The position numbers and the translations under genes are program-made. A DNA stretch of 64,000 nt from assembly GCA_028683435.1 (NCBI GenBank), contig JAQUIG010000012.1, forward strand, positions 1-64,000. The letters run 5' to 3'. This stretch comes from Desulfuromonadaceae bacterium (GTDB taxonomy: Bacteria; Desulfobacterota; Desulfuromonadia; Geobacterales; Pseudopelobacteraceae). A model generated the notes under the pieces. The model had not been told where the DNA came from. It searched no databases and saw only the letters and a program-made list of their open reading frames with translations. Below are positions 7,825 through 18,504 of this stretch, piece after piece. Within the stretch, counting starts at the first letter, position 1; the number at the start of each line of letters is the position of its first letter.

Positions 7825-8628
7825 ATGCCGGAACTCCCGGAAGTGGAAGTAACCCGTCGCCGGTTGGAGCGCGAGCTGGTGGGGAGCCGATTCAAGGAGG
7901 TGGTACTCCGCGTTAAGAAGCTCCGCCTGCCGCTGCCGACTGATCTTGCGCAGGTACTGCCGGGATTGAAAATATTGAGCATTGACCGGCGAGGGAAGTA
8001 CCTGCTGTTCGACTGTGAGGTGGGCTGGCTGCTCGTGCATCTGGGTATGACCGGGTTCCTGCGACTGCTGCGTGGCACCCCCCCACCGGGCAAACATGAT
8101 CATATCGATTTCATCTTTGACGACGGCCACCTGCTCCGTTTTCATGACCCGCGTAAATTCGGGACAATAGCCTGGATTTACGGTGATCCGCAACTGCACC
8201 CGCTCCTCAAAGGGATCGGTCCTGAACCGTTGAACGATACATTTGATGGTTCGTATCTCTTTGGTGTCAGCAGAAACAGGAAAGTTTCGATCAAGCAGTT
8301 GATTATGAACAGTTCTGTTGTGGCCGGGGTGGGAAACATCTACGCAAACGAGGCGCTGTTTCGTGCCCGCATCCGCCCGGATCGTGCCGCCGGGACTCTG
8401 ACCCTTCTGGAGAGTACAGAACTCGCTGCGGCTATCCGCGAGGTGCTGGAAGTCTCAATCGGTGAGGGGGATACCTTCCGGGTAGCAGAGGATACTGTTG
8501 CCTATTACCCGCAGGCGTTAAAGGTTTACGGGCGGGGTCGGAAGCGCTGTCCCAGCTGCGCAGAGCCTCTTGAAGAGACCAGACTCGGGGGGCGGAGCAC
8601 GGTTTTCTGCCGCAGCTGTCAGAAATGA
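7825..8628 (+). CDS. mutM: Formamidopyrimidine-DNA glycosylase (Fpg)
   Basis: The enzyme removes 8-oxoguanine and FaPy lesions and cuts the abasic site by beta/delta elimination. The start MPELPEVEVTRRRLE gives the catalytic Pro2-Glu3 after removal of Met. The H2TH region contains GVGNIYANEALFRARI, where Asn contacts DNA. The C-terminal zinc finger is CPSCAEP...FCRSC, in a 267-residue protein of standard length. GAGG lies upstream of the ATG. It ends only four bases from the convergent chemoreceptor gene, so the two transcripts must overlap. Confidence 0.96.
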   Translation: MPELPEVEVTRRRLERELVGSRFKEVVLRVKKLRLPLPTDLAQVLPGLKILSIDRRGKYLLFDCEVGWLLVHLGMTGFLRLLRGTPPPGKHDHIDFIFDDGHLLRFHDPRKFGTIAWIYGDPQLHPLLKGIGPEPLNDTFDGSYLFGVSRNRKVSIKQLIMNSSVVAGVGNIYANEALFRARIRPDRAAGTLTLLESTELAAAIREVLEVSIGEGDTFRVAEDTVAYYPQALKVYGRGRKRCPSCAEPLEETRLGGRSTVFCRSCQK

Positions 8629-8632
8629 TTCT

Positions 8633-9811
8633 TTAGAGTTTGAACTTTCCCACCAAGTGCTGGAGCTCTTCGGCCACCCTGGATAGTTCTGAAGATGCTG
8701 AGGCGGTCTCTGTTGCACCGCCGGCGGTCTGCTGCACTACATCGGTTATCTGCTGAATGTTGGCGGTGATCTCTCCGGTGGTTGCTGTCTGCTCTTCGGC
8801 CGCGGTTGCAATCTGGTTGACCTGCATGGTGACATCGTTTATCTGGGCCAGTATCTGCTCCAGCGCCTGTCCGGAGCCGATGGAATACTCGGTCCCTTTC
8901 TCAACCTCTGCCACACCTTCTTCTATCGCGGCAACTGCCCCCTTTGTTTCCTTCTGGATGGCTTTGATCATCTCGCTGATCTCGCGGGTGGCGCGGGTCG
9001 TGCGTTCGGCAAGTGCCCGCACTTCGTCGGCGACTACAGCAAAACCACGGCCCTGTTCACCGGCCCGGGCCGCCTCTATAGCGGCATTGAGCGCCAGCAG
9101 GTTGGTCTGGTCGGCAATGTCCTCAATGGTGCCGATGATCTGGCCGATCTGGTCGGAGCGGGCACCCAGTCCTTCGACTGTTTTTGCCGCATCCTTTACC
9201 TTGGCGGCGATGCGGTCCATGCCGTCGGTCGCCCGCTTGACGGTTTCTGCGCCGGAACGTGCAGTATCGCTGGCGCGGTTCGATGTATCGGCTGCGCTCA
9301 GGCAGTTGTGGGCAATGTCATTTGAAGTGGCGGCCATTTCCTGACTGGCTACGGCAACTGAGTTGGTCTTGTGCGCGACCTCTTCGGTCCCGGTTGCAAT
9401 CTGGCTGGCATTTGCGTGGAGCCTGCCCGATGCCAGGGTCATCTGCTGCGATGTCTGGGAAATCTGTCCGATGATTTCACGCATGGTCGACTGAACGGTG
9501 CTGATGGAGCGGATTATAATGCTGATTTCATTGTTGCGTTTGGCATTTATTTCCTGTGTCAGGTTCCCTTCTGCCATGCGGGATAGAAAACCTATTATCC
9601 TTTGCAGGGCGTCATTGATTGTCCAGAAGAGGAGGCCGCTGAACAGTATGCCAAGCAGCACGAAAGTGGCAGTAGAGAGGATGGAAATAGTTTGAGAAAA
9701 TATTCGCCCTGTAACGACCGCAAAAATGATGCAAAAGCTATAGCAGGCAGAGAGCAGGATAATACGGGTACGAATCTTCAGTCTTTGATAAAGATCAAGC
9801 AGGAAGTTCAT
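8633..9811 (-). CDS. Methyl-accepting chemotaxis protein without periplasmic sensor domain
   Basis: The 392-residue protein begins with two adjacent hydrophobic segments (~residues 17-37 and 42-64) with almost no loop between them, so there is no classic periplasmic ligand-binding domain. A HAMP domain follows (~65-120), then a long MA signalling coiled coil. The hairpin tip contains [20 protein letters not shown], and the [15 protein letters not shown] segment follows; these contact CheA and CheW. Gln/Glu-rich methylation helices lie on both sides. There is no C-terminal CheR-binding pentapeptide. It may sense a membrane or cytoplasmic signal or work in mixed arrays. GGAG precedes the ATG. 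Confidence 0.93.
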   Translation of the reverse strand: MNFLLDLYQRLKIRTRIILLSACYSFCIIFAVVTGRIFSQTISILSTATFVLLGILFSGLLFWTINDALQRIIGFLSRMAEGNLTQEINAKRNNEISIIIRSISTVQSTMREIIGQISQTSQQMTLASGRLHANASQIATGTEEVAHKTNSVAVASQEMAATSNDIAHNCLSAADTSNRASDTARSGAETVKRATDGMDRIAAKVKDAAKTVEGLGARSDQIGQIIGTIEDIADQTNLLALNAAIEAARAGEQGRGFAVVADEVRALAERTTRATREISEMIKAIQKETKGAVAAIEEGVAEVEKGTEYSIGSGQALEQILAQINDVTMQVNQIATAAEEQTATTGEITANIQQITDVVQQTAGGATETASASSELSRVAEELQHLVGKFKL

Positions 9812-10126
9812 GGAGGCTCCTCTACATCAATAATGTGTATATAAATCGGTGCCGCATGTAACCTTGTATATACCAAATTTAAAGCAATTGGAGGTCCTCG
9901 CAAGATCGGATAGGTCTATCCCGTAACGTGCAAATACGTTGCTTTATAACATGGATTTATTGAGATCCCAAATATTAATTGCAGATCGATATCTGAGGTG
10001 AACTTAGGGTCATGGATATACCACTGCAGCAGGATCAGATAAAACCTTGCGATACATCAGTCGGATATGTTATTTTTGCATCCTTTTAATCTGTACACCT
10101 CTATTCATTCAGGAGATACCTAACTA
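9812..10126. other. Intergenic region upstream of recA
   Basis: This 315-base region separates the divergent chemoreceptor and recA genes. Two short stems are visible, GGATAG/CTATCC at about 9908-9921 and AACGT/ACGTT at about 9924-9939. I saw no clear LexA box of the deltaproteobacterial type and no gene. The recA promoter should lie in the last ~100 bases, but no convincing -35/-10 pair stands out. Confidence 0.4.
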
Positions 10127-11182
10127 ATGGCTGAAAAAAATAACGCGCTGGAGAAGAACAAGGCGATAGAGCTGGCCCTGAGCCAGATCGAAAAACAGTT
10201 CGGCAAGGGCGCAATCATGCGGCTCGGTAATGACGAAGCGCTCCCGGGGGTGGATGCGATTTCCACCGGTTCCATTTCTCTCGATATGGCACTGGGAGTC
10301 GGCGGTGTTCCGCGCGGCAGGGTAATTGAGATATATGGTCCCGAATCATCGGGGAAGACTACGCTGGCGCTGCATATAATCGCTGAAGCGCAGAAAACCG
10401 GGGGGATTGCCGCTTTTATCGATGCCGAACATGCGCTCGATATCGGCTATGCCCGCAAACTGGGGGTCAAGACCGATGACCTGCTGGTGTCGCAGCCGGA
10501 CACGGGGGAACAGGCGCTGGAAATTACCGAAACCCTGGTTAGGAGCGGTGCGATTGACATCCTTGTCGTTGACTCGGTGGCCGCCCTCGTACCCAAGGCC
10601 GAGATTGAAGGGGATATGGGTGATTCCCACATGGGGCTGCAGGCCCGCCTGATGTCACAGGCGTTGCGCAAGTTGACCGGCATCATCAGCAAGTCAAACT
10701 GCTGCGTGATTTTCATCAACCAGATCCGCATGAAAATCGGCGTCATGTTCGGCAATCCCGAAACGACTACCGGCGGCAATGCTCTCAAATTTTACGCTTC
10801 GGTGCGGATGGACATCCGCAAGATTGCGACACTTAAGCAGGGAGACCAGATCATCGGCTCCCGTACCCGGGTCAAGGTTGTTAAAAACAAGGTTGCCCCC
10901 CCATTCAAAGAGGTTGAGTTCGATATCCTTTACGGTGAAGGGATTTCGCGCACCGGTGATGTGCTTGATCTGGCTGTTGATAAAAATATCGTCGAAAAGA
11001 GCGGCGCCTGGTACTCCTACGGCAAGGAGCGGATCGGTCAGGGGCGTGAGAATTCACGTGGCTGGTTGACCGAGCATCCTGAAACGCTGGCTGAGATTGA
11101 AAGCAAACTGATGGACCTGCTTAAGCCGGCTCCGGCCGCTGACAAGACTGACAAGGCAGACAAGGCAGACAAGGCAGCATAA
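10127..11182 (+). CDS. recA: Recombinase RecA
   Basis: RecA forms filaments on single-stranded DNA, drives strand exchange, and stimulates LexA self-cleavage. The 351-residue protein has [10 protein letters not shown], Walker [10 protein letters not shown], the [20 protein letters not shown] segment, loop L2 with [19 protein letters not shown], and the C-terminal GREN region. The acidic tail contains a run of Asp-Lys-Ala units coded by near-perfect nine-base repeats (~11140-11180), which could vary in number between strains. A PilT-like gene follows after 15 bases and recX after that, so RecA and its modulator are probably in one transcript. Confidence 0.98.
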   Translation: MAEKNNALEKNKAIELALSQIEKQFGKGAIMRLGNDEALPGVDAISTGSISLDMALGVGGVPRGRVIEIYGPESSGKTTLALHIIAEAQKTGGIAAFIDAEHALDIGYARKLGVKTDDLLVSQPDTGEQALEITETLVRSGAIDILVVDSVAALVPKAEIEGDMGDSHMGLQARLMSQALRKLTGIISKSNCCVIFINQIRMKIGVMFGNPETTTGGNALKFYASVRMDIRKIATLKQGDQIIGSRTRVKVVKNKVAPPFKEVEFDILYGEGISRTGDVLDLAVDKNIVEKSGAWYSYGKERIGQGRENSRGWLTEHPETLAEIESKLMDLLKPAPAADKTDKADKADKAA

Positions 11183-11197
11183 GCAACGGAGGTAGCT

Positions 11198-12355
11198 GTG
11201 GAGCTGAACGAGATACTCACCATTGCGTTTAAGGCCAAAGGTTCTGATATCCACATCAAGACCGGGCTTCCGCCAATTGTAAGGATTGACGGGCGTCTGC
11301 ATCCGATCCCAAACGCGTCACGTTTGTCGCCTGACTTTGTTTCCGATACCGCCCTGTCGATGATGAATGATCGCCAGCGTCGCATGTTTGAGGAAAATTT
11401 TGAAGTCGATCTTGCGTATGCCGTCCCCGGTTTGGGACGCTTCAGGGTTAGTGTTTACCGCCAGCGCGGCACGGTGGCGATGGTTTTTCGCTCGATCTCG
11501 TTTATTATCCCGACGCTGGAAGGGCTCAATCTGCCGCCGGTCATGCAGAAAATCTGCCGGGAGGAGCGGGGGCTGATTCTGGTAACCGGAACGACCGGTT
11601 CCGGCAAGTCGAGTACGCTGGCAGCCATGGTTGACTGCATCAACAGCCAGCGCACCTGTAACATCATCACGATAGAAGATCCGGTGGAATTCCTGCACCG
11701 CGACAACAAGAGCATCATCAGCCAGCGCGAAGTCGGCACCGACACGCCCACCTTCTCCGCCGCCCTGAAAGGGGCCCTGCGACAGGACCCGGATGTCATT
11801 CTGGTTGGCGAGATGCGTGATTACGAGACGATCGAAACGGCGATGACCGCTGCCGAGACCGGCCATCTGGTCATGTCCACCCTGCACACCATGGACGCCG
11901 CTGAAACCATCAACCGCATCATCGGGGTTTTCCCCCCCTATCATCAGCGCCAGGTACGGATTCAGCTGGCCAGCATTATCAAGGCGGTAATTTCTCAACG
12001 GCTGGTACCGAAATCTGACGGTAAGGGGCGTGTCCCGGCGGTTGAGGTCATGCTGGCCTCCGCTCGGGTCAAAGAATGTATCGATGACAAAGACAAGACC
12101 AAACAGTTGAACGACGCAATTTCCCAGGGGTATGTATCGTATGGAATGCAGACCTTTGATCAGTCGCTGATGAGGCTTTATTCAAACAAACTGATCACCT
12201 ATGAAGAAGCGCTTCGCCAGACCTCGAATCCTGACGACTTTGCCCTCAAAATCTCCGGTATTTCATCAACTTCGGACGCATCCTGGGAAGGGTTTGAGAA
12301 TAAGCCTGATGACCCTGCTGCGGAGCCTGACAAGCTTGATATCGAAAAATACTGA
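11198..12355 (+). CDS. PilT/PilU-type pilus retraction ATPase
   Basis: The 385-residue secretion ATPase of the PilT subfamily has the N-terminal GSDIHIKTGLPPIVRIDG domain, Walker A GTTGSGKSS, the Asp box and IITIEDPVEFLH, Walker B ILVGEMRD, and the His box TLHTMDA. These hexamers pull type IV pili back by depolymerising pilin. The tail is longer than in classic PilT and does not show the usual AIRNLIRE motif, which fits a PilU-like or Geobacter paralogue (several pilT copies are normal there). The start is GTG with GGAGG five bases upstream. It lies between recA and recX, an order typical of Geobacter. Confidence 0.9.
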   Translation: MELNEILTIAFKAKGSDIHIKTGLPPIVRIDGRLHPIPNASRLSPDFVSDTALSMMNDRQRRMFEENFEVDLAYAVPGLGRFRVSVYRQRGTVAMVFRSISFIIPTLEGLNLPPVMQKICREERGLILVTGTTGSGKSSTLAAMVDCINSQRTCNIITIEDPVEFLHRDNKSIISQREVGTDTPTFSAALKGALRQDPDVILVGEMRDYETIETAMTAAETGHLVMSTLHTMDAAETINRIIGVFPPYHQRQVRIQLASIIKAVISQRLVPKSDGKGRVPAVEVMLASARVKECIDDKDKTKQLNDAISQGYVSYGMQTFDQSLMRLYSNKLITYEEALRQTSNPDDFALKISGISSTSDASWEGFENKPDDPAAEPDKLDIEKY

Positions 12356-12818
12356 GCCGTTATCATCTGCCCAGCTTTACCAGTATGCGTTGCGGCTGCT
12401 GACCGGTCGTGATTATTCGACCGCCAGAATAAGGCAAAAGCTGGCGACACGGGAAGCCGCTGAGGGGGGGATTGATGATGTCATAGCCCGCCTGCAGCGT
12501 GAGGGGTGGCTGGATGACCGGCGTTATGCAGTCCGGTTCGCAGAATCGGCGCTTTCCTCCGGCCGTTATTACGGGGCTCGCCTCCGTATGGAGATGCGCC
12601 GCAGAGGGTTCACCGCCGATTTAGTGAATGAGACGCTTGCGCCTCTTCTTGCAGAGGGTGATGAAATTTCCGAGGTCAGGTCGGCGGCAGAGCGGCGCTA
12701 CCCCGGATTTTCCTATTCAGCGGCGAGTGATCGCGACAAGCGGCGGGTAATCAGTTTTTTGCAGCGGCGCGGGTTCGGCTTTTCTGCGATAATGCAGGCG
12801 TTGCGGACAGAGGAATAA
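12309..12818 (+). CDS. recX: Regulatory protein RecX
   Basis: RecX binds RecA filaments and blocks their extension. The protein is built from tandem three-helix repeats: [16 protein letters not shown] (first), [20 protein letters not shown] (second), and a third ending [16 protein letters not shown]. Length is about 169 residues, near the family norm. The gene overlaps the end of the pilT-like gene. The start is uncertain: ATG 12309 is given, but TTG 12336 with GGAG upstream would also preserve the conserved part. Its position two genes after recA supports the call. Confidence 0.88.
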   Translation: MTLLRSLTSLISKNTEPLSSAQLYQYALRLLTGRDYSTARIRQKLATREAAEGGIDDVIARLQREGWLDDRRYAVRFAESALSSGRYYGARLRMEMRRRGFTADLVNETLAPLLAEGDEISEVRSAAERRYPGFSYSAASDRDKRRVISFLQRRGFGFSAIMQALRTEE

Positions 12819-12838
12819 CTTATTTTGACGAGGGCACT

Positions 12839-15475
12839 ATGACAGGCACAGAAATTCGCGCACTTTTCCTTCAATATTTTGCCGACCGGGGTCACACGGT
12901 CGTTCCAAGCTCCGGGATTCTCCCCAAGAATGACCCGACCCTTATGTTTGCCAATGCCGGCATGAACCAGTTCAAGGACTGTTTTCTTGGTCTGGAGGAT
13001 CGCGGCTATGTCCGTGCCTGCAGTTCGCAGAAATGCGTCCGGGCGGGTGGGAAGCACAATGATCTGGAAAATGTCGGCCGGACGGCCCGACACCACACCT
13101 TCTTTGAAATGTTGGGAAATTTTTCCTTCGGTGATTATTTCAAAAAAGAGGCGATCGCTTACGCGTGGGAGTTTTTGACCAAAGAGTTGAAACTTGATAA
13201 AAATCGCCTGTATGTGACGGTCTACAACGATGATGATGAAGCTGCCGACATCTGGCACACCCAGGAAGGGGTGCCGCTTGAGCGGATTTTCCGCTTCGGC
13301 GAGAAGGACAACTTTTGGTCGATGGGGGACACCGGTCCCTGCGGCCCCTGCAGTGAAATATTTTATGATCAGGGGGCTGCCGTTGGCTGTGGCCGTCCCG
13401 AATGCACGGTCGGCTGCGAGTGTGACCGTTATATGGAGATCTGGAATAACGTCTTCATGCAGTTTAACCGCTCGAGTGACGGCACCCTGACGCCGCTGCC
13501 GAAGCCGTCGGTTGACACCGGCATGGGACTGGAACGCGTTACGGCTGTTATGCAGGGTGTCAGCACCAACTACGACATCGACATCCTGCAGGGGATTATC
13601 CGCCATATCGAGCGCCTGGTAGGCAAGCGTTACGGAGCGGATGAAAAAGACGATGTTTCAATGCGGGTCATCGCCGATCATGCCCGTGCGGTAACATTCC
13701 TTATCTGTGATGGGGCGCTCCCCTCCAACGAAGGCCGGGGGTACGTCCTGAGGCGCATCATGCGCCGTGCGGCACGTCATGCCAAGATGCTCGGCTGTGC
13801 CGAACCGATGCTCTATAACATGGTTGATGCGGTGCGAGAGGTCATGGGGGAAGCGTATCCTGAGTTGGCTGAGCGTGAAGAGTATATCAAAAAGGTTGTT
13901 CTTGGCGAAGAGCAGCGGTTTATTGAAACACTCGACCGTGGGCTTGCAATTCTCAACGATGAGGTTGCCGCGCTGCGGAGTGCCGGCAAAAATATCATCC
14001 CGGGTGATGTCCTGTTCAAGCTCTATGATACCTACGGTTTCCCGACCGATCTGACCGGAGATATTGTCGAGAGCGAAGGGTTTACGATCGATGACGCTGG
14101 TTTTGAAATCTGCATGGAGCGGCAGCGGGCACAGGCGCGTGAACATTGGAAAGGTTCCGGTGAAGAGGGGATTGATCAGGTTTATAAAGAGCTGCACAGC
14201 AAAGGAGTGCGCGGCCGGTTTGTCGGCTATGATGAAATGTCGGTCTATGCTCCGGTGCTGGCTATTATCCGTGATGGAGTTCCTGTTGATGCCGCTGTTG
14301 CCGGAGATACGGTTGCGGTAATCACGGAACGTACTCCTTTTTATGGCGATTCCGGCGGCCAGAAAGGTGACTGCGGGACGCTTTCTACCGGTAACTCACA
14401 CCTGTACGTTACCACTGCAAGTCGCCCCTTTACCGATATGGTTGTTCACCACGCAGTCGTTGCGGAAGGGGTCATAAAAACAGGTGATGCGGCTGATCTG
14501 AAGATCTCCCTGGCAGAACGCAATGCCACCTGTCGCAATCATACGGCGACCCATCTTCTGCAAGCTGCCCTGCGCCAGGTTTTAGGTGCGCATGTCAAGC
14601 AGGCCGGTTCGCTGGTGTCGGAGGGCCGCCTCCGTTTTGATTTTACCCATTTTGCCGCAGTGACTGATGAAGAGCTGCGGCGCATTGAAACAATGGTGAA
14701 CAGTTTTATCATGGCAAATGATCAGGTGGTAACCCGTGAGATGAATATCGCCGAGGCTATTGACGCTGGTGCTACGGCGCTCTTTGACGAAAAATACGGT
14801 GATTCTGTCCGCGTCGTAAGGGTCGGAGAGGTCAGTATGGAGCTCTGCGGCGGGACTCACGTACGTGCAGCTGGTGATATCGGCCTGTTCAAGATCGTTT
14901 CGGAAGCGGGTATTGCCGCCGGTGTACGCCGTATCGAGGCGTTAACCGGGACCGGGGCGCTTGATTTTGTCCGGCAGATGGAGGATGAACAGCGGGAAAT
15001 CGCCGCGCTGCTCAAGGCGGAAGCGGGCAATTCACGCGATCGGCTCGAAAAGCTGCTGGTCCGCCAGAGAGAGTTGCAGCGGGAAATCGAATCGCTGCAG
15101 ACAAAGCTGAATGTTGCTGCTTCCGGAGACCTGCTGTCACAGGCGGTTGAAGCTGCGGGTGTCAGGCTGCTGGCCGTACAGGTGCAGGTAGAGGATGTAA
15201 AGGCGCTGCGGGACCTGTCAGACACTCTGAAAGAGCGCATCGGCGAGGGGGTTGTTGCTCTTGGTGCCTCCATCGGCGGCAAGGCAAATCTGCTGGTAGC
15301 CGTTAGCAAAAGCTTGAGCAGTACAATAAAGGCCGGCGATATAATCAAACAGATTGCGCCGATTGTCGGCGGCAGCGGCGGCGGCAAGCCGGAGCTGGCC
15401 CAGGCGGGTGGAAGCCGGCCGGACAAGCTTGATGAAGCTTTGGCAGCGGTCTCCACTATTCTTTCCGGGCGTTAA
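12839..15475 (+). CDS. alaS: Alanine-tRNA ligase
   Basis: The 878-residue class II synthetase is full length. The aminoacylation core runs from [14 protein letters not shown] through [15 protein letters not shown] and [18 protein letters not shown]. The editing domain has [12 protein letters not shown] and the CGGTHV zinc/editing motif. The C-Ala domain ends with the glycine-rich [14 protein letters not shown] segment. The gene starts 20 bases after recX, which continues the recA transcript order. It is essential and single copy in most bacteria. Confidence 0.98.
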   Translation: MTGTEIRALFLQYFADRGHTVVPSSGILPKNDPTLMFANAGMNQFKDCFLGLEDRGYVRACSSQKCVRAGGKHNDLENVGRTARHHTFFEMLGNFSFGDYFKKEAIAYAWEFLTKELKLDKNRLYVTVYNDDDEAADIWHTQEGVPLERIFRFGEKDNFWSMGDTGPCGPCSEIFYDQGAAVGCGRPECTVGCECDRYMEIWNNVFMQFNRSSDGTLTPLPKPSVDTGMGLERVTAVMQGVSTNYDIDILQGIIRHIERLVGKRYGADEKDDVSMRVIADHARAVTFLICDGALPSNEGRGYVLRRIMRRAARHAKMLGCAEPMLYNMVDAVREVMGEAYPELAEREEYIKKVVLGEEQRFIETLDRGLAILNDEVAALRSAGKNIIPGDVLFKLYDTYGFPTDLTGDIVESEGFTIDDAGFEICMERQRAQAREHWKGSGEEGIDQVYKELHSKGVRGRFVGYDEMSVYAPVLAIIRDGVPVDAAVAGDTVAVITERTPFYGDSGGQKGDCGTLSTGNSHLYVTTASRPFTDMVVHHAVVAEGVIKTGDAADLKISLAERNATCRNHTATHLLQAALRQVLGAHVKQAGSLVSEGRLRFDFTHFAAVTDEELRRIETMVNSFIMANDQVVTREMNIAEAIDAGATALFDEKYGDSVRVVRVGEVSMELCGGTHVRAAGDIGLFKIVSEAGIAAGVRRIEALTGTGALDFVRQMEDEQREIAALLKAEAGNSRDRLEKLLVRQRELQREIESLQTKLNVAASGDLLSQAVEAAGVRLLAVQVQVEDVKALRDLSDTLKERIGEGVVALGASIGGKANLLVAVSKSLSSTIKAGDIIKQIAPIVGGSGGGKPELAQAGGSRPDKLDEALAAVSTILSGR

Positions 15476-15484
15476 GGATACGTT

Positions 15485-16363
15485 ATGAAAAAGCTGATTG
15501 AAAAAGCGAATACATTGATGGAGGCGCTCCCCTATATCCGGCGTTTTTCCGGAAAGACCTTTGTCATTAAGTATGGCGGCCATGCGATGGCGGACGAAAA
15601 GCTGAAGGAATCATTTGCCCTTGATGTCGTCCTGCTGAAATCTCTCGGGATCAACACCGTTATCGTTCACGGCGGCGGCCCGCAGATCAACGACACCCTG
15701 AAGCGCTACGGTATCGTATCGGAGTTCGTGCAAGGCATGCGTGTCACCGATGCCGAAACGATGCAGGTGGTCGAGATGGTGCTGGCGGGTCAGGTTAACA
15801 AGGAGGTCGTCGGCTATCTCAACCAGCATGGTGGGCGGGCGGTCGGACTTTCCGGCAAAGATGGGACGCTGCTCCTGGCGAAGAAGATGCTGCAGGAGGT
15901 CAGGGGGGATGACGGTACGACCGCGATGGTCGATGTCGGCTATGTCGGCGATGTCGTCAAGGTCAACACCGATCTGATCGCCACGCTGGAGCAGGGGAAA
16001 TATATTCCGGTTATCGCCCCGATCGGAGTCGGGCTTGGCGGGGAAAGCTACAACATCAACGCCGACTTGGTGGCCGGCAGGGTCGCGGCGGCTCTTAATG
16101 CTGAAAAACTTATCCTGTTGACCGATGTCAATGGCGTGAAGGACAAGGGTGGCAATCTGCTGGAGAGTATTTCAGTCGCAGATCTGCACCGCCTGATTGA
16201 GGAAGAAGCCATTACCGGCGGCATGATTCCCAAGGTGATCTGCTGCGCTGACGCTCTCAAAGAAGGGGTCAAGAAAGCACATATAATCGATGGCCGCATG
16301 GAGCATGCCGTGCTGCTGGAAATCTTCACTGACGTAGGTATTGGAACGGAGATAGTCAAATGA
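15485..16363 (+). CDS. argB: Acetylglutamate kinase
   Basis: This is the second step of arginine synthesis, phosphorylating N-acetylglutamate. The 292-residue amino-acid kinase has KYGGHAM near residue 30, [17 protein letters not shown] and the [12 protein letters not shown] motif. An N-terminal helix ([17 protein letters not shown]) precedes the core; this helix is typical of hexameric, arginine-feedback-inhibited NAGKs, so end-product inhibition is likely. The gene follows alaS by nine bases and overlaps argD by four (ATGA), so translation is coupled. Confidence 0.97.
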   Translation: MKKLIEKANTLMEALPYIRRFSGKTFVIKYGGHAMADEKLKESFALDVVLLKSLGINTVIVHGGGPQINDTLKRYGIVSEFVQGMRVTDAETMQVVEMVLAGQVNKEVVGYLNQHGGRAVGLSGKDGTLLLAKKMLQEVRGDDGTTAMVDVGYVGDVVKVNTDLIATLEQGKYIPVIAPIGVGLGGESYNINADLVAGRVAAALNAEKLILLTDVNGVKDKGGNLLESISVADLHRLIEEEAITGGMIPKVICCADALKEGVKKAHIIDGRMEHAVLLEIFTDVGIGTEIVK

Positions 16364-17556
16364 ACTCTCAACAATGGATAGAAAAATCAGATAAATACAT
16401 CATGAAAACCTATGGCCGCTACCCGATCGTTCCTGTCAGGGGAGAAGGGTGCCGCCTGTGGGATGCCGACGGCAAGGAGTATCTCGATTTTCTGGGTGGC
16501 GTTGCGGTCAACAACCTGGGGCATTGCCACCCGAAAGTCGTCGCTGCCCTGCAGAAACAGGCCGCCGAGTTGATCCACTGCTCCAACTATTACCATATTC
16601 CCCAGCAGATCGAGCTGGCAGAACTTCTCTGCAACCACTCCTTTGCCGATAAAGCATTCTTTTGCAACAGCGGCGCCGAGGCGAACGAGGCGGCCATCAA
16701 GCTGGCCCGCAAGTACAGCCTTGATACCTACGGTCCGGAACGGTACGAGATCATCACCGCCGCCGATTCCTTCCACGGGCGCACCATGGCCACCGTGTCG
16801 GCAACCGGCCAGGAAAAGGTACAGCGCTTCTTCGACCCGCTCCTGCACGGCTTCAAGCATTTCCCTTTCAATGATGTGGCTGCGCTGGAAGCGGCCGTAT
16901 CCCCTACCACCTGTGCCATTATGCTTGAGCCGATTCAGGGCGAAGGCGGCATAAACATGCCGTCTCCCGGCTACTTTGAGGCGGTACGGGAAATCTGTGA
17001 CCGCCATGATCTGCTGCTGATTTTCGACGAGGTTCAGGTTGGGATGGGGCGCACCGGCAAACTGTTTGCCTATCAGCATTTTGGCATTGAGCCGGATATT
17101 ATGACATTGGCCAAGGCGCTGGCCGGTGGGGCGCCTATCGGCACGATGCTGGCAAAAGATAAATATGCCGCCGCTTTTGTTCCCGGCACTCACGGTTCCA
17201 CCTTCGGCGGCAACCCGCTTGTCTGTGCCGCTGCTATCGCCACGGTCAGGACAATTCTGGAGGATGGGCTGCTGAACCGCTGTGAGGAGATCGGCGAATA
17301 TTTGACCGGTGAGCTGGAAACGCTTGGGAAGAAGTACCCTTTTGTTAAAGAGGTGCGCGGAATTGGCCTGATGATCGGTATGGCGCTGAATATTCCCGGC
17401 GGCGATATTGTCAAGAAGGGGCATGATCGCGGGGTGCTGCTTAACGTAACACACGATACGGTGCTGCGCTTTGTGCCTGCACTGACCGTGACCAAGCAGG
17501 AAATTAATGCAATGATTGTAATTCTCGATGGAATATTTGCAGAAATAGAAGTATAG
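16360..17556 (+). CDS. argD: Acetylornithine aminotransferase
   Basis: A PLP-dependent class III aminotransferase of 398 residues converts N-acetylglutamate semialdehyde to N-acetylornithine. Visible features are the [17 protein letters not shown] loop that binds the cofactor phosphate, the [14 protein letters not shown] segment, [14 protein letters not shown], and [13 protein letters not shown], whose Lys forms the Schiff base. Overlap of four bases with argB and nine bases to argF indicate one operon. In some bacteria the enzyme also serves lysine synthesis (DapC activity); this cannot be judged here. Confidence 0.96.
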   Translation: MNSQQWIEKSDKYIMKTYGRYPIVPVRGEGCRLWDADGKEYLDFLGGVAVNNLGHCHPKVVAALQKQAAELIHCSNYYHIPQQIELAELLCNHSFADKAFFCNSGAEANEAAIKLARKYSLDTYGPERYEIITAADSFHGRTMATVSATGQEKVQRFFDPLLHGFKHFPFNDVAALEAAVSPTTCAIMLEPIQGEGGINMPSPGYFEAVREICDRHDLLLIFDEVQVGMGRTGKLFAYQHFGIEPDIMTLAKALAGGAPIGTMLAKDKYAAAFVPGTHGSTFGGNPLVCAAAIATVRTILEDGLLNRCEEIGEYLTGELETLGKKYPFVKEVRGIGLMIGMALNIPGGDIVKKGHDRGVLLNVTHDTVLRFVPALTVTKQEINAMIVILDGIFAEIEV

Positions 17557-17565
17557 GAGAGATAC

Positions 17566-18477
17566 ATGACTCGTCACTTTTTATCGCTGCACGATTATAC
17601 GAAGGATGAACTGGATGTTCTGCTAATTCTTGCCGCAGATCTTAAAAACAAGCAGAAGGGCGGCATTCCGCACAGGCTGCTGGAAGGCAAGACGGTAGCG
17701 CTCCTTTTTGAAAAGGCGTCAACCCGCACGAGGGTCTCCTTCGAGGTAGGTGTCTTTCAGCTGGGTGGCCACGCTCTGTTCATGCCGTCGGCAAATTCAC
17801 AAATGGGGCGAGGCGAGCCGATCAAGGATAGTGCCCGTGTCATGTCACGTTATTGCGACGGGGTGATGATCCGCACTTTCGGGCAGGAGATTGTGGACGA
17901 GTTTGCGAAATACTCGGATATTCCGGTCATCAACGGCCTGACCGACCTGTTCCATCCCTGCCAGATCATGGCTGATCTGCAGACGGTGATTGAGCACAAG
18001 GGGGCATATACCGGGTTGACGTTCGCCTGGATCGGTGACGGCAACAACATGGCAAATACATGGATTGAAGCGGCGGCAATCTTCGGGTTTGAATTGCGTC
18101 TCGCCTGTCCTGCTGGGTACGAACCGGATCGTCGGGTCATGGCATGGGCCCAGGGTAAAGCTCCCGGTTTGATCACGCTCACAACCGATCCGAAGAGCGC
18201 TGTGGCCGGTGCGGATGTCATAAATACTGATGTCTGGGCAAGTATGGGGCAGGAGGCGGAGCAGAAGGAACGTGAGAAGGCTTTTGTCGGCTATTGTCTG
18301 GATGACGCGCTTCTTTCCTTGGCAAATCCGGACTGTATAGTCCTGCACTGTCTCCCTGCTCACCGTGGCGAGGAGATATCCGACTCGGTTATTGAGGGGA
18401 AAAACTCCGTTGTCTGGGATGAGGCGGAGAACCGGCTGCATATACAGAAGGCTATCATGGCCACGTTAATCAAATAA
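17566..18477 (+). CDS. argF: Ornithine carbamoyltransferase
   Basis: It joins carbamoyl phosphate to ornithine to give citrulline. The 303-residue protein has the carbamoyl-phosphate motif STRTRVSFEVG, the HPCQIMAD motif, the ornithine loop WASMGQEAE, and HCLPAHRGEE with the catalytic Cys. Length is standard for the anabolic enzyme. A GGAG site precedes the ATG. It lies between argD and argG. Confidence 0.97.
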   Translation: MTRHFLSLHDYTKDELDVLLILAADLKNKQKGGIPHRLLEGKTVALLFEKASTRTRVSFEVGVFQLGGHALFMPSANSQMGRGEPIKDSARVMSRYCDGVMIRTFGQEIVDEFAKYSDIPVINGLTDLFHPCQIMADLQTVIEHKGAYTGLTFAWIGDGNNMANTWIEAAAIFGFELRLACPAGYEPDRRVMAWAQGKAPGLITLTTDPKSAVAGADVINTDVWASMGQEAEQKEREKAFVGYCLDDALLSLANPDCIVLHCLPAHRGEEISDSVIEGKNSVVWDEAENRLHIQKAIMATLIK

Positions 18478-18504
18478 TATCAGCACCTAAAGGAGAGTAA
18501 AACC

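Noticed and set aside
9812-10126. Possible LexA box upstream of recA
   Set aside because: No match to the deltaproteobacterial GGTT-N2-C-N4-G-N3-AACC pattern or to the E. coli form was seen.
11140-11180. Tandem nine-base repeats at the recA 3' end as a separate repeat element
   Set aside because: They code for the acidic Asp-Lys-Ala tail, a common feature of RecA C-termini, so they are only mentioned under recA.
16387-17577. Long minus-strand open frame (396 codons) opposite argD
   Set aside because: Antisense to a clear argD; the translated sequence has no recognisable domain.
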